Shown one piece after another: positions 9,626 to 18,120 of a DNA stretch of 64,000 nucleotides. The notes under the pieces were generated by a model. That model was not told where the DNA came from and made no database searches. It saw nothing but the letters and a program-made list of their open reading frames with translations. A program made the position numbers and the translations under genes. Position 1 is the stretch's first letter. Each line of letters opens with the position of its first letter. The DNA lies in contig JBKBNY010000010.1 of the NCBI GenBank assembly GCA_046295175.1, forward strand, positions 186,001 through 250,000, given 5' to 3'. This stretch comes from JALOLV01 sp046295175. Lineage in GTDB: Bacteria; Bacteroidota; Bacteroidia; Cytophagales; Spirosomataceae.

Positions 9626-11635
9626 ATGAATAATTCTATTGAGGGTTTCAAGAAAACCATCGGTAGATTATTTCAAATCTTTACACTAACCGTATTTGTC
9701 GTGGCTTATGCCAACGGTAAAGAATTGAAATACACTACCAAAAAACCTCTGGGCGATACACTTAATTGTATCTTACCAACATTTACACTAAGCTGGACAG
9801 ACGTAACGCAGCCCAATGCGAATGATGCCAAACTTATCATTACGAATGTCCGTAGTGCTAATAGGTATGCGTATGCTCTCGAAAGCGAAAAAAGTAAATT
9901 GACTTACGATAAAGCTCTTCCTATAAGTCTATTATCAAAGACTCTTGAAATTAAAAATATTCCGAATCCGGCTACAACCCAAAAGTACGTAGTTAGGTTA
10001 TTCAATGGTTCAGATAAGTGTTTCTCTGACCAATCGGTAACTTTCGAACACGTAAATTTTGCTGAAGGACTCGACTACGCCGATATTGAAATCATACAAT
10101 TGGCAAGTAATCAGCAACCAGCCCAAAACGAAGAGGTTACGTTTACGACAATCGTTGTAAACAAAGGTAACAAAGCTACAACGGGTATCGAGGTACAGCA
10201 AGTGTACTCTGCAAGTATGCAAATCGTATATTTTTATGCCGACAGAGGCAATTTCGATGTCGTGAGTCGCAACTGGAAAATCGGTACAGTGGCGGGCGGA
10301 CAAACTTTTACGCTTGTCACAAAAGCCAAGATTACACAGCAAGGGCTTTCGTTTTTGGCTTCTTATGTCTCGAAACAAAACGAGCAGGATAAAGATTCTA
10401 ATGTACGTAATGCCGAAGCCGGCGAAGACGATTATGCTCAAACTTGTGTGAGTGTACCTATCACGATGGATAAAGGCGAGAGCTTTAAAGTAACCATGAA
10501 AACCTACGAGGGTATCAAGTGGTACTACAAAAATCCATCGGGTAAATTTGAGGAAGTTACGGCCAGCACATCTGGAAATATCGCTCAGATGAATTCAGAC
10601 AGCTCATTGACAATTCGTACCAGTGGCGAGTTTATGTACTCAAAACTTCGTGGAGGGTGCCGAATCAGTAGTTGCTGCCCGATTGTGGTAGATGGTTGTA
10701 AAGGCCCAGCGATTTCGGTAGATTCGATTTATTGTAATCAAAAAGTTGATAGTTATAATATCGAAATATCGCTCCGTGATAGCGACTGGAACGTTGCCGA
10801 GAGTGTTCTTAAAGCCCTTGGTGGTTTGGGAGCCCCCGCCGTTACACAAGCTCTGAATAATATCAATAAATACCCATTATCATCGAGTGCAGGTTATGTG
10901 GTGTCGAATGGTGGTAATAAATATACCGTACAGAATATCCCTGCATTTGTGCCAAACGTAACACTTACCTCGACCGATTTGGCAGGTAAATGTTTCTCGT
11001 ACCGAGTTGTAAAAGCCCCTACATGTGGCTTGCAAATGGTACAATTGCCCGATGTAGAAGTAAAAGAATTGACCTATAAAAAAGGAGAAACTGCACCAGT
11101 TTTATCGGCATCTGTAGCTGATACAAAAACAACCGATGTAGTTTGGTTTGATTCTGAATTATCTAAAGTGCCGATTCAGACGGGTGGTACTTTTCAGCCA
11201 GATGCACCAGGTGTCTATTATGTAGCCGCCAAAAATCGTAAAACAAAGCAATTGAGCCAAAAAACGGCCATTACCCTTACCGAACTCGCACCTAATGAGC
11301 CAGCTAAAACTTGTAGCTGCGATATGGCCGAGAGATTGAAAAGCTTGACAGATGCCGAAATCATGCTTGTAAGCAACGACATTACGGTATCGAAAGTTTA
11401 CCCGAATCCAGCAGATGAATTCGTGACATTCGATTATATCATTGCTCAAAATGTACAATCGGCCAAATTGAGATTCTTTGGTGTTGCAGGTAACGAAATC
11501 GCTACGTATGAATTAGACAAAGCAGACAATAAAGTAAAAGTAAATACACTCAATTGGCAAGAAGGACTTTATATGTTTCAGTTATCGGTAGATGGCAAAA
11601 ACGTAGCCGCTAACCGAATCGTAATTACGCACTGA
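9626..11635 (+). CDS. T9SS-exported protein sharing the Ig-repeat family N-terminal domains
   Basis: 669 residues. A signal peptide (about 1-31) is followed by the same opening module as the upstream paralogues (NANDAKLIITNV, then KYVVRLFNGSDKC), a DUF11/CARDB-like domain (about 145-250), CVSVPITMDKGESFKV, the Cys cluster CRISSCCPIVVDGC (about 347), a domain I do not recognise, and one Ig-like module. The last about 80 residues form a T9SS type A sorting domain: SKVYPNPADEFVTFDY, then LYMFQLSVDGK and NRIVITH. It therefore differs from the other three in carrying a known export signal. Separation by 898 bp suggests its own promoter. It may anchor or assemble with the larger proteins; this is inference. 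Confidence 0.9.
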   Translation: MNNSIEGFKKTIGRLFQIFTLTVFVVAYANGKELKYTTKKPLGDTLNCILPTFTLSWTDVTQPNANDAKLIITNVRSANRYAYALESEKSKLTYDKALPISLLSKTLEIKNIPNPATTQKYVVRLFNGSDKCFSDQSVTFEHVNFAEGLDYADIEIIQLASNQQPAQNEEVTFTTIVVNKGNKATTGIEVQQVYSASMQIVYFYADRGNFDVVSRNWKIGTVAGGQTFTLVTKAKITQQGLSFLASYVSKQNEQDKDSNVRNAEAGEDDYAQTCVSVPITMDKGESFKVTMKTYEGIKWYYKNPSGKFEEVTASTSGNIAQMNSDSSLTIRTSGEFMYSKLRGGCRISSCCPIVVDGCKGPAISVDSIYCNQKVDSYNIEISLRDSDWNVAESVLKALGGLGAPAVTQALNNINKYPLSSSAGYVVSNGGNKYTVQNIPAFVPNVTLTSTDLAGKCFSYRVVKAPTCGLQMVQLPDVEVKELTYKKGETAPVLSASVADTKTTDVVWFDSELSKVPIQTGGTFQPDAPGVYYVAAKNRKTKQLSQKTAITLTELAPNEPAKTCSCDMAERLKSLTDAEIMLVSNDITVSKVYPNPADEFVTFDYIIAQNVQSAKLRFFGVAGNEIATYELDKADNKVKVNTLNWQEGLYMFQLSVDGKNVAANRIVITH

Positions 11636-11871
11636 GAGGGAGTTAATTGTTAGATAAACTTTAATTGTCATTTGGTGGTCACTCCATCGTCATTCAGTTG
11701 ATATTTTAGTTTTTATGAGGATTTATGACTACAGAACATATTTTCGATTAAAAACACAACAAAAGGATTCGCTAAATTTGTTATAGTACGCTTTCCCTAA
11801 TATCTGTAAAGATAATTGGGTTTACAAATTGGGTTAACTTAAACTTCCCTTTGTCCGTCTTTGAGTGGACC

Positions 11872-11908
11872 ACGAGCAAGCTCCTAATGCGTGAAAGGAG
11901 CTTCTCGT
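11872..11908. terminator. Hairpin between convergent genes
   Basis: The arms ACGAGCAAGCTCCT and AGGAGCTTCTCGT pair with one unpaired base per side around an 11-base loop. It lies between the convergent secreted-protein and polyferredoxin genes. No T-run is present, so a structural rather than terminating role is possible. Confidence 0.45.
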
Positions 11909-11925
11909 AGAGGGATTTTCCCAAT

Positions 11926-13461
11926 TTATTTCTTCATTTCATTTCCAAGCAAAACCTCTGGTGCAACCATTACTCGTGTACCAGTTGCAGCATTTTCAAG
12001 ATTCAGCACTCCTCTTGGGCAAACTGCCGAACAAATACCACAACCTACGCACGAGGCACGCACAATATCTTGACCTTTTTGGGCATAAGCACGTACATCA
12101 ATGCCTTGTTCGCAATAAGTTGAGCAGTTACCGCACGAAATGCACTGTCCGCCATTGGTTGTGATGCGGAATCTCGATTTAAAACGCTGAACAATACCTA
12201 AATACGCAGCCAACGGACACCCGAAACGACACCAAACTCGATTGCCCATGAGCGGATAAAACCCAGTGCCGACAACTCCCGAAAACAAGAAACCAATATA
12301 AAACCCGTACCAGCCTTTGAGTTGTTCGGTCGAGATAAAACCGATGTTGTAGCTACCCGTAAAATAGGTATAAAGCACGCCCGCTGTCATCAATATAGCA
12401 AAAACCAAAACACCGTGGACGAGATAACGCTCAATCTTCCAAGCCTTCGTCGATTTATCGGATAATTGACGGAACGGGTCGCCCAATGTCTCGGCTAAAC
12501 CACCGCAACCGCAAACCCAAGAGCAATACCAGCGTTTACCAAAAAAATAAGTAAGAATCGGCACGCCAACTACAAAAAGTACAATTCCCCACACAAATAA
12601 AAAGATGCCGAATGTGCCTGCTTGGATTTTTTCATTGATTCGATAATCGAAGAAAAACGAGTAATCGAGCGGAAACATATTTTTCAAATCGGCCGAAGGT
12701 AAATTAAGTTTTGTCAGGATTTCGGGAATCATAAAAGCAAAAACCGTCTGAAAAAAAATAACAGATAAAGTTCTGACAATCTGATATTTAGAATGGCGGT
12801 ATTTAATTAACATTCTTACACCCATAACCGCCACTGCGATTGTGTATAGCAATCCGTACAGATACCACCGACTGGCAGGATTACCGTTAGTGAATTCGCT
12901 GAGAGGGTCCATCAGCAAAATCCAGTTGATAATCCAATGCGGAAATTTATAAAGAGCTATGTAAAACAATATCAAAAAAGTACCAATTCCAATCCCCAAC
13001 CATTTTCGAGAAGTAGCAGGGTGCTGAAAGATTCGGTTGTTTTTGAGACCCGCTAATTTTTGTAAATCGGGCAAAATGGATAGCAATGCCCCTGCGATTC
13101 CTAACCCAAAAATCAACCACAAAAAAAGGCTTCGATTCTCTACTAAAAGTCCACTTGCCGATGCTTTCGATAGTGTGATTTCGTACTCGTCAAAAATCTT
13201 TTTATCCCAAGCCTGTTGCTTGTCGTACTCATCATTAATCCGATTTATTGCCGATTTTATTTCGGTCGAAAACCCAAAAGGCCCCGAATAAGTTTTATCG
13301 AACATCGGAGCAATCTCTTTTTTGAGAATCTCTTGGTGTTCGGGTTTAACTTTTTCGCTGAATGTTTGTTCGGTCAATCGAAAATCATTCATACCGAGTG
13401 TGGCAATGAAGATTCCGAAGGCAACGATAAATATGGATATACCCAATGTTTGGAGTTTCAT
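11926..13461 (-). CDS. Membrane polyferredoxin (NapH/NosR/CcoG-like 4Fe-4S protein)
   Basis: 511 residues. One N-terminal membrane segment is followed by a soluble stretch of about 85 residues and then several more segments. Between these lie YCSWVCGCGG and RVWCRFGCP, the paired Cys motifs of the NapH/NosR family, usually placed near the cytoplasmic face. The C-terminus has two ferredoxin motifs, CISCGNCSTYCEQG and CVGCGICSAVCPRG, for two 4Fe-4S clusters. It should move electrons between the quinone pool or a soluble donor and a partner at the membrane. The gene lies 10 bp after a FAD oxidoreductase gene on the same strand, so that protein is the likely partner. The terminal acceptor is not encoded nearby. 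It is not a clear NosR: no FMN-binding N-terminal domain is seen. Confidence 0.85.
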   Translation of the reverse strand: MKLQTLGISIFIVAFGIFIATLGMNDFRLTEQTFSEKVKPEHQEILKKEIAPMFDKTYSGPFGFSTEIKSAINRINDEYDKQQAWDKKIFDEYEITLSKASASGLLVENRSLFLWLIFGLGIAGALLSILPDLQKLAGLKNNRIFQHPATSRKWLGIGIGTFLILFYIALYKFPHWIINWILLMDPLSEFTNGNPASRWYLYGLLYTIAVAVMGVRMLIKYRHSKYQIVRTLSVIFFQTVFAFMIPEILTKLNLPSADLKNMFPLDYSFFFDYRINEKIQAGTFGIFLFVWGIVLFVVGVPILTYFFGKRWYCSWVCGCGGLAETLGDPFRQLSDKSTKAWKIERYLVHGVLVFAILMTAGVLYTYFTGSYNIGFISTEQLKGWYGFYIGFLFSGVVGTGFYPLMGNRVWCRFGCPLAAYLGIVQRFKSRFRITTNGGQCISCGNCSTYCEQGIDVRAYAQKGQDIVRASCVGCGICSAVCPRGVLNLENAATGTRVMVAPEVLLGNEMKK

Positions 13462-13471
13462 GATTGTAAAT

Positions 13472-14848
13472 TTAAAACCAGTTCAAAATACCTTTTTTGG
13501 CTTTCAGTTTAAAGTTAGTCCCGTTTTCAGAATTATACTTTTCTAAGATTTCGGATTCGTATTGTTTAAAAAACTCAGGGTCAAAGTTGGCTTTGGGCAA
13601 ATTCTCCAAAACAAAATCTATTGTCTTCTGAGCCTTAATCCAATCATCCCAAATCTCGTGTCGCATCCTGATTCCAAAAGTATTCATACCTACAACTGCC
13701 TGATTTTCAGTATTGTAATTTATTCTAACCAAAAGTTTTTTATCGGTATTTTGCCAATAAAAAGATTTAATACCGTCGGGAGTTTGGGCAGGAACTTGAC
13801 CATAAGTTTGGTATTCGATGTCGAAAAATTTAGCCGAATTAAAAAATACCCCCGGATTGTACTTTGTCGGGTTTCGGCAAATTGTTTGGGCAACGGTCTC
13901 GCCCATGATGCGACCCGTGTACCAAATTTGCTCGATGGCCCTGCGACCGCTGGCTGGATTGGCGTGTTCGGCACAATCTCCGATGGCATAGACATCCTTC
14001 TGATTGGTTTCTAAATATTCATTGACGAGGATTCCACGATTGCACCTAACCGTGGCGACGGTCGCCCCTAAATCTTTCTCAATTGAGAGGGGACTTTTTT
14101 CTGATGATGAATTTAATAAGTTGATATTTGGGCTTACCCCAACTGTCAGTCCAACAAATTGGCAGTTTATCTTCTCGCCCGACTTTGTGATTACGGCTTC
14201 TACCTCACCCGATTTGTCGCCGATGATTTCGCCCAATTCTTCCGACAATCTCAAATCTACGTGATGCTCTCTGATGTGGCGATTTATCATTTCGGATTCT
14301 TCTGTAGGCAAAACATTATTCCAAAAGCTATCTTCACGCACCAAAAATGTAACGGTGATACCTCTCGAAAGTAGCATTTCGGCCAATTCGATTCCAATTA
14401 GTCCGCCTCCTACTACCACAGCGTGTTTGATTTTTGAGGTGTGGTTTTCGAGGCTCTCTAGGTCTTGGTAACTATAAAGCCCTTGCACACCTTTTAGGTC
14501 ATGCCCTTTCCAGCCAAATTTGTTTGGTTTTGAGCCAAGAGCCAGTATAAGTTTATCATACGCAATCGTCGTTTGGGTATCAAGTAGTAGCTTTTTATTC
14601 TCAAAATCAATATTCGTTACCCATGCTCGCACCAGTTCGATACGATTTTTAGCCCAAAAATCGTCTTCGTAAGGTTTTGTATGTTCAAACTTCATGTGTC
14701 CCATATAGACATACATGAGAGCAGTGCGAGAGAAAAAATGGTCGGTTTCGCCCGAAATAATGGTTATTTTATGGTCAGATAGCTTTCGGATGTGCCGAGC
14801 GGCGGTTATGCCACTGATTCCATTGCCGATGATAACGATGTGCTGCAT
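13472..14848 (-). CDS. NAD(P)/FAD-dependent oxidoreductase
   Basis: 458 residues, with the two-dinucleotide fold of the rubredoxin/nitrite-reductase-type reductases. The FAD site is GNGISG at residues 8-13, the NAD(P) site is VVGGGLIGIE near 150, and the second FAD motif is DVYAIGDCAEH near 295. No redox-active CxxC of the glutathione reductase kind is present. The C-terminal about 100 residues are not assigned. It is first in a two-gene operon with the membrane polyferredoxin. The pair probably carries electrons from NAD(P)H to membrane clusters, or the reverse. The physiological substrate cannot be told from sequence. Confidence 0.85.
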   Translation of the reverse strand: MQHIVIIGNGISGITAARHIRKLSDHKITIISGETDHFFSRTALMYVYMGHMKFEHTKPYEDDFWAKNRIELVRAWVTNIDFENKKLLLDTQTTIAYDKLILALGSKPNKFGWKGHDLKGVQGLYSYQDLESLENHTSKIKHAVVVGGGLIGIELAEMLLSRGITVTFLVREDSFWNNVLPTEESEMINRHIREHHVDLRLSEELGEIIGDKSGEVEAVITKSGEKINCQFVGLTVGVSPNINLLNSSSEKSPLSIEKDLGATVATVRCNRGILVNEYLETNQKDVYAIGDCAEHANPASGRRAIEQIWYTGRIMGETVAQTICRNPTKYNPGVFFNSAKFFDIEYQTYGQVPAQTPDGIKSFYWQNTDKKLLVRINYNTENQAVVGMNTFGIRMRHEIWDDWIKAQKTIDFVLENLPKANFDPEFFKQYESEILEKYNSENGTNFKLKAKKGILNWF

Positions 14849-15055
14849 TAGGGTAGAGTTACGGTTGCTACAAAATTGGTAAATAGCAATGTTAGTATTT
14901 GTCAGATTACCGACAATACTTACGTAAATGTAGAAAAAATAGTTTTATGGTTGTATCTCGGCTTTGTTTAAGAATGATTATTCTTTGTAAAAACCTGTAA
15001 AATTTCATCTAATAAATGAAGAATATAATCTAAAAATCAACACGTGTGCATTTAG

Positions 15056-15070
15056 ATTGCATACTGCAAT
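15056..15070. promoter_or_regulatory. Candidate operator upstream of umuDC
   Basis: Perfect inverted repeat ATTGCA-TAC-TGCAAT, 47 bp before the umuD ATG. A possible -33 TTTG (15070) and a -7-like TAACTTG (15090) follow, so a bound repressor would cover the promoter. LexA is the obvious candidate, but the site does not resemble the Proteobacteria or Firmicutes LexA boxes. Confidence 0.4.
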
Positions 15071-15117
15071 TTGACATTTGACCGAATTTTAACTTGTTCA
15101 ACGCAAAACCAAGTCTT

Positions 15118-15543
15118 ATGTTACAAATTTACAGCCCTCGTGTGGCCGAGTACTCCTCCATTATTCCGTTTGCAGCCTCTCCTATTTCGGCAGGATTTCC
15201 GAGCCCTGCGGCCGATTACTTAGAAGAAGGAATTGACTTAAACAAAGAGATGGTCAAAAATCCTGATTCAACTTTCGTGGCCAAAGTAGTGGGTGTTTCG
15301 ATGATTGATGCTGGATTTTATCCGGGCGATATTATTGTGGTTGATAGGTCACTCAATGTCGCCAATAACAACATTGCGGTTTGCTACATTGATGGTGAAT
15401 TTACACTAAAAAGAATAAAAATCGAGCATGACAGGGTATTCTTACAGCCCGAAAACCGAAATTATAGCCCCATATTCATTACACCCGAAAACGATTTTGT
15501 GGTCTGGGGAGTGGTTACATATCTCATCAAAAAAATTAGATAA
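15118..15543 (+). CDS. umuD: UmuD-like S24 peptidase, SOS mutagenesis
   Basis: 141 residues from ATG 15118; an upstream TTG at 15094 is less likely. This is a LexA/UmuD-type self-cleaving protein. The likely cleavage bond is Ala-Gly in ISAGFPSPAADY (about residue 23), the nucleophile is Ser in GVSMIDAGFYPGD, and the general base is Lys in FTLKRIK. After RecA-stimulated cleavage the product joins UmuC to form a translesion polymerase. umuC starts 4 bp after the stop codon, so the two genes form an operon, and a palindrome upstream suggests damage control. Confidence 0.9.
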   Translation: MLQIYSPRVAEYSSIIPFAASPISAGFPSPAADYLEEGIDLNKEMVKNPDSTFVAKVVGVSMIDAGFYPGDIIVVDRSLNVANNNIAVCYIDGEFTLKRIKIEHDRVFLQPENRNYSPIFITPENDFVVWGVVTYLIKKIR

Positions 15544-15547
15544 AACT

Positions 15548-16804
15548 ATGTTTGCATTGGTCGATTGTAACAATTTTTATGTGAGTTGTCAAAGAGTCTT
15601 TCAGCCTCAATTCAATAAAAAACCCGTGGTGGTTTTGAGCAATAATGACGGCTGTGTTATATCTCGAAGCGAAGAAGCGAAGCAAATCGGAATCAAAATG
15701 GGAGTACCCGCTTTTGAGGTAGAAAGCTACAAGAAATCGCACGGTTTGGAGGTCTTTTCGAGCAATTACACACTCTACGGCGATATGTCGCATCGGGTTA
15801 TGTCGATTTTAGCCAAAATTGCTCCCGAAATCGAGGTTTATTCGATTGACGAATGTTTTTTGCAATTAACTGGTTTCTCCGAAAATTTTGATTTTGTTGC
15901 ATTTGGAAGAGAGATTCGTCAAAAAATCCTCAAATACACGGGTATTCCGACTTGTGTGGGTATTGCTCGCACCAAAACCTTAGCCAAAGCCGCTAATCGA
16001 ATAGCCAAAAAATTGGGTACGGGAGTTTACATGCTCGACGACGAGATAGATATCCAGATAGCACTTAGTCAACTGGCGTTAGAAGATGTTTGGGGGATTG
16101 GGCAACGATTGGCTGCTAAACTAAAGGTCGATAAGGTGCTGACAGCTCTCGATTTTACGAATATGCCACAAAACTGGGTTCAGAAAAAAATGACGGTGGT
16201 GGGTGTCCGAACGTGGTTCGAACTCAGGGGTAAATCCTGCATAAAACTTGAGCATACTTCTCCCGACAAAAAAGCGATTTGCACATCGCGTTCGTTTGGT
16301 AAATTGTTAGATGACTTTACTGCTATCGAAGAAGCAGTTTCTAATTTCACGGCTCGGTGTGCTGCCAAACTCCGCCGTCAAAAATCGTGTGCTGGTGTGT
16401 TGATTGTGTTTCTATACACCGATTATTTCAGAAAAGACTTACCCCAAAACTCCAAAAGTATTACCGTCAAATTACCGACTTATTCAAATAGCAGTATCGA
16501 ACTGATACAATATGCCTGTTATGCCCTAAAAAAAGCGTATTCGAGTGGTTATTTGTACAAAAAAGCAGGAGTAATCGTGACAGATATTATTCCGCAAGAA
16601 CAAGTTGTAGTGGGGCTTTTTGACGAAATTGATAGAGAAAAACATCGGAAAATCATGCAAACGCTCGATAGACTAAACCATAGTTTTGGTCGAGAAAAAG
16701 TAAAAATCGGTAAGCAAGGCTTTGGCAAAAAGTGGCATCTGAAATCAGAGCATCTATCGCCGTGTTTCACAACTAAATTGAGCGATGTTATTCGGGTGAA
16801 TTAG
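15548..16804 (+). CDS. umuC: Translesion DNA polymerase V catalytic subunit
   Basis: 418 residues from ATG 15548, close to the usual length. It is a Y-family polymerase: MFALVDCNNFYVSCQRVF holds the first metal-binding Asp, SIDECF the second acidic pair, and TCVGIARTKTLAK the fingers/palm border. A helix-hairpin-helix region (LEDVWGIGQRLAAKL) and a little-finger domain follow. It copies damaged DNA with activated UmuD as partner. Transcribed with umuD; its 3' end forms half of a hairpin shared with convergent gpsA. Confidence 0.93.
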   Translation: MFALVDCNNFYVSCQRVFQPQFNKKPVVVLSNNDGCVISRSEEAKQIGIKMGVPAFEVESYKKSHGLEVFSSNYTLYGDMSHRVMSILAKIAPEIEVYSIDECFLQLTGFSENFDFVAFGREIRQKILKYTGIPTCVGIARTKTLAKAANRIAKKLGTGVYMLDDEIDIQIALSQLALEDVWGIGQRLAAKLKVDKVLTALDFTNMPQNWVQKKMTVVGVRTWFELRGKSCIKLEHTSPDKKAICTSRSFGKLLDDFTAIEEAVSNFTARCAAKLRRQKSCAGVLIVFLYTDYFRKDLPQNSKSITVKLPTYSNSSIELIQYACYALKKAYSSGYLYKKAGVIVTDIIPQEQVVVGLFDEIDREKHRKIMQTLDRLNHSFGREKVKIGKQGFGKKWHLKSEHLSPCFTTKLSDVIRVN

Positions 16805-16822
16805 AAAAACTCGCCCGAATAA
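16788..16822. terminator. Bidirectional hairpin between umuC and gpsA
   Basis: The arms TTATTCGGGTGA and TCGCCCGAATAA pair with one mismatch. The left arm overlaps the last codons of umuC, and the right arm ends 4 bp before the gpsA stop. Confidence 0.65.
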
Positions 16823-16826
16823 CTCA

Positions 16827-17819
16827 TTATCTCAGCTTTCCTTTCAGAATCGCGAATTCTTTTTGAGCCGAAGCATTGTTGTACAAGATTTGGTAAGCAA
16901 ATGTCGTGATTGGCATCTCGACACCGAGTTTCTGATTTAATTCGTAAATACATTTTACAGCATAATATCCTTCGGCAATCATATTCATCTCCAACTGAGC
17001 CGCTTTGACACTGTATCCACGGCCAATCATATTACCGAATGTTCGGTTTCTACTGAATTGTGAATACGCCGTAACCAATAAATCGCCCAAATAGGCCGAG
17101 GCACTCAAATCTCTTGGCATTGGGGCTATAGCCTCCACAAAACGATTTATCTCTTGCATGGCATTAGATACCATCACGGCCTGAAAGTTATCGCCAGAGC
17201 CTAATCCGTGCGTAATTCCGCAAGCAAGTGCTACGATGTTCTTCATTACGGCACAGTATTCTACACCATAAATGTCATTGAGAGCCGAAGTAAAAATAAA
17301 TCTGCATCGCATCATTGCTGCGTAAGACTCGGCCAAAGTCAGATTATCTGCCGCAATCGTTAGGTATGATTGTTTTTCGAGAGCCACTTCTTCGGCATGA
17401 CAAGGGCCCGCAATCACGCAAATATTTTCGTGCGGAACTTCAAAGTATTCGTTCATCCAGTCGGTTACCAGAAGGTTCTGCTCAGGAATCATCCCTTTAA
17501 TAGCCGAAACCACTTTTTTACCTGCAAAATGCTTGGCCGAAAGCCCCTGCAAACTTTGCTGAATAAACGCCGACGGTACTGCCAAAATAACCCATTCGGT
17601 ATCTTTGAGGGCTTCTTTTAGGTTCGAATATGGTTTTACTTTTGATGGATGAATCTCTACGCTGCTCAAATACTGCGGATTATGATGATGTTTTTTGATA
17701 TGCTCGACGTCTTTCACATTACGCATCCACCATTTGATGTGTACATTTCCTTCGCACAATATCTTGATTATCGCAGTTGCCCAACTCCCACCTCCTATTA
17801 CTGTTATATTGTTTCTCAT
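16827..17819 (-). CDS. gpsA: NAD(P)-dependent glycerol-3-phosphate dehydrogenase
   Basis: 330 residues, standard length. It reduces dihydroxyacetone phosphate to sn-glycerol-3-phosphate for phospholipid synthesis in the cytoplasm. The nucleotide site is ITVIGGGSWATA at the N-terminus; VSAIKGM and the catalytic Lys in AVMKNIVALACG follow, and the C-terminal helical domain is complete. It has its own transcription unit, as a terminator lies upstream of it at 17888. Confidence 0.93.
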   Translation of the reverse strand: MRNNITVIGGGSWATAIIKILCEGNVHIKWWMRNVKDVEHIKKHHHNPQYLSSVEIHPSKVKPYSNLKEALKDTEWVILAVPSAFIQQSLQGLSAKHFAGKKVVSAIKGMIPEQNLLVTDWMNEYFEVPHENICVIAGPCHAEEVALEKQSYLTIAADNLTLAESYAAMMRCRFIFTSALNDIYGVEYCAVMKNIVALACGITHGLGSGDNFQAVMVSNAMQEINRFVEAIAPMPRDLSASAYLGDLLVTAYSQFSRNRTFGNMIGRGYSVKAAQLEMNMIAEGYYAVKCIYELNQKLGVEMPITTFAYQILYNNASAQKEFAILKGKLR

Positions 17820-17887
17820 TATAGTTTGTCAATGATTTGAGTACAAAGTAAACAATTCCTCGACGACTTGAAAAATCGTGCTAAAAA

Positions 17888-17917
17888 AATAAGAGGCAGC
17901 AAATGCCGCCTCTTATT
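17888..17917 (-). terminator. Terminator of the tolC-adaptor operon
   Basis: The arms AATAAGAGGC and GCCTCTTATT are perfect 10-mers around a 10-base loop, and on the minus strand a T-rich run follows. It lies about 200 bp past the adaptor stop and before gpsA. Confidence 0.75.
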
Positions 17918-17944
17918 AAATTATCCCTAAACTAAACTTAATAT

Positions 17945-18120
17945 TATCGTTGATTACGCTGATTTTGCTGTGATTTCATTGATTGATGAATGAGCTAATG
18001 GTCTTTGCTCGTAAAAGGGCGAATTACCATTCGCCCATATTTAATGCTGTGGAATCAGTTAATATGATTTAATCCATCAATGAATCAGCAAAATCATAAA
18101 ATAATCAATGTAATCAGAGA
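17945..18120. repeat. Degenerate palindromic spacer (TGATTTTGCTG words)
   Basis: Short words related to TGATTAC, CTGATTTTG and TTGATTGATGA fill one side (about 17950-17995), and their reverse complements (ATCAGCAAAATCA, AATCAATGTAATCAG) fill the other (about 18075-18120). The whole can fold on itself. It belongs to the same class as the ribosomal-operon spacers described below. Confidence 0.55.

Noticed and set aside
10010..10441. 143-codon minus-strand frame
   Set aside because: Lies fully inside the T9SS protein gene in another frame; codon pattern is that of the plus-strand gene.
17945..18120. Considered an IS remnant
   Set aside because: No transposase fragment, no target duplication; short degenerate words fit the spacer-palindrome class better.
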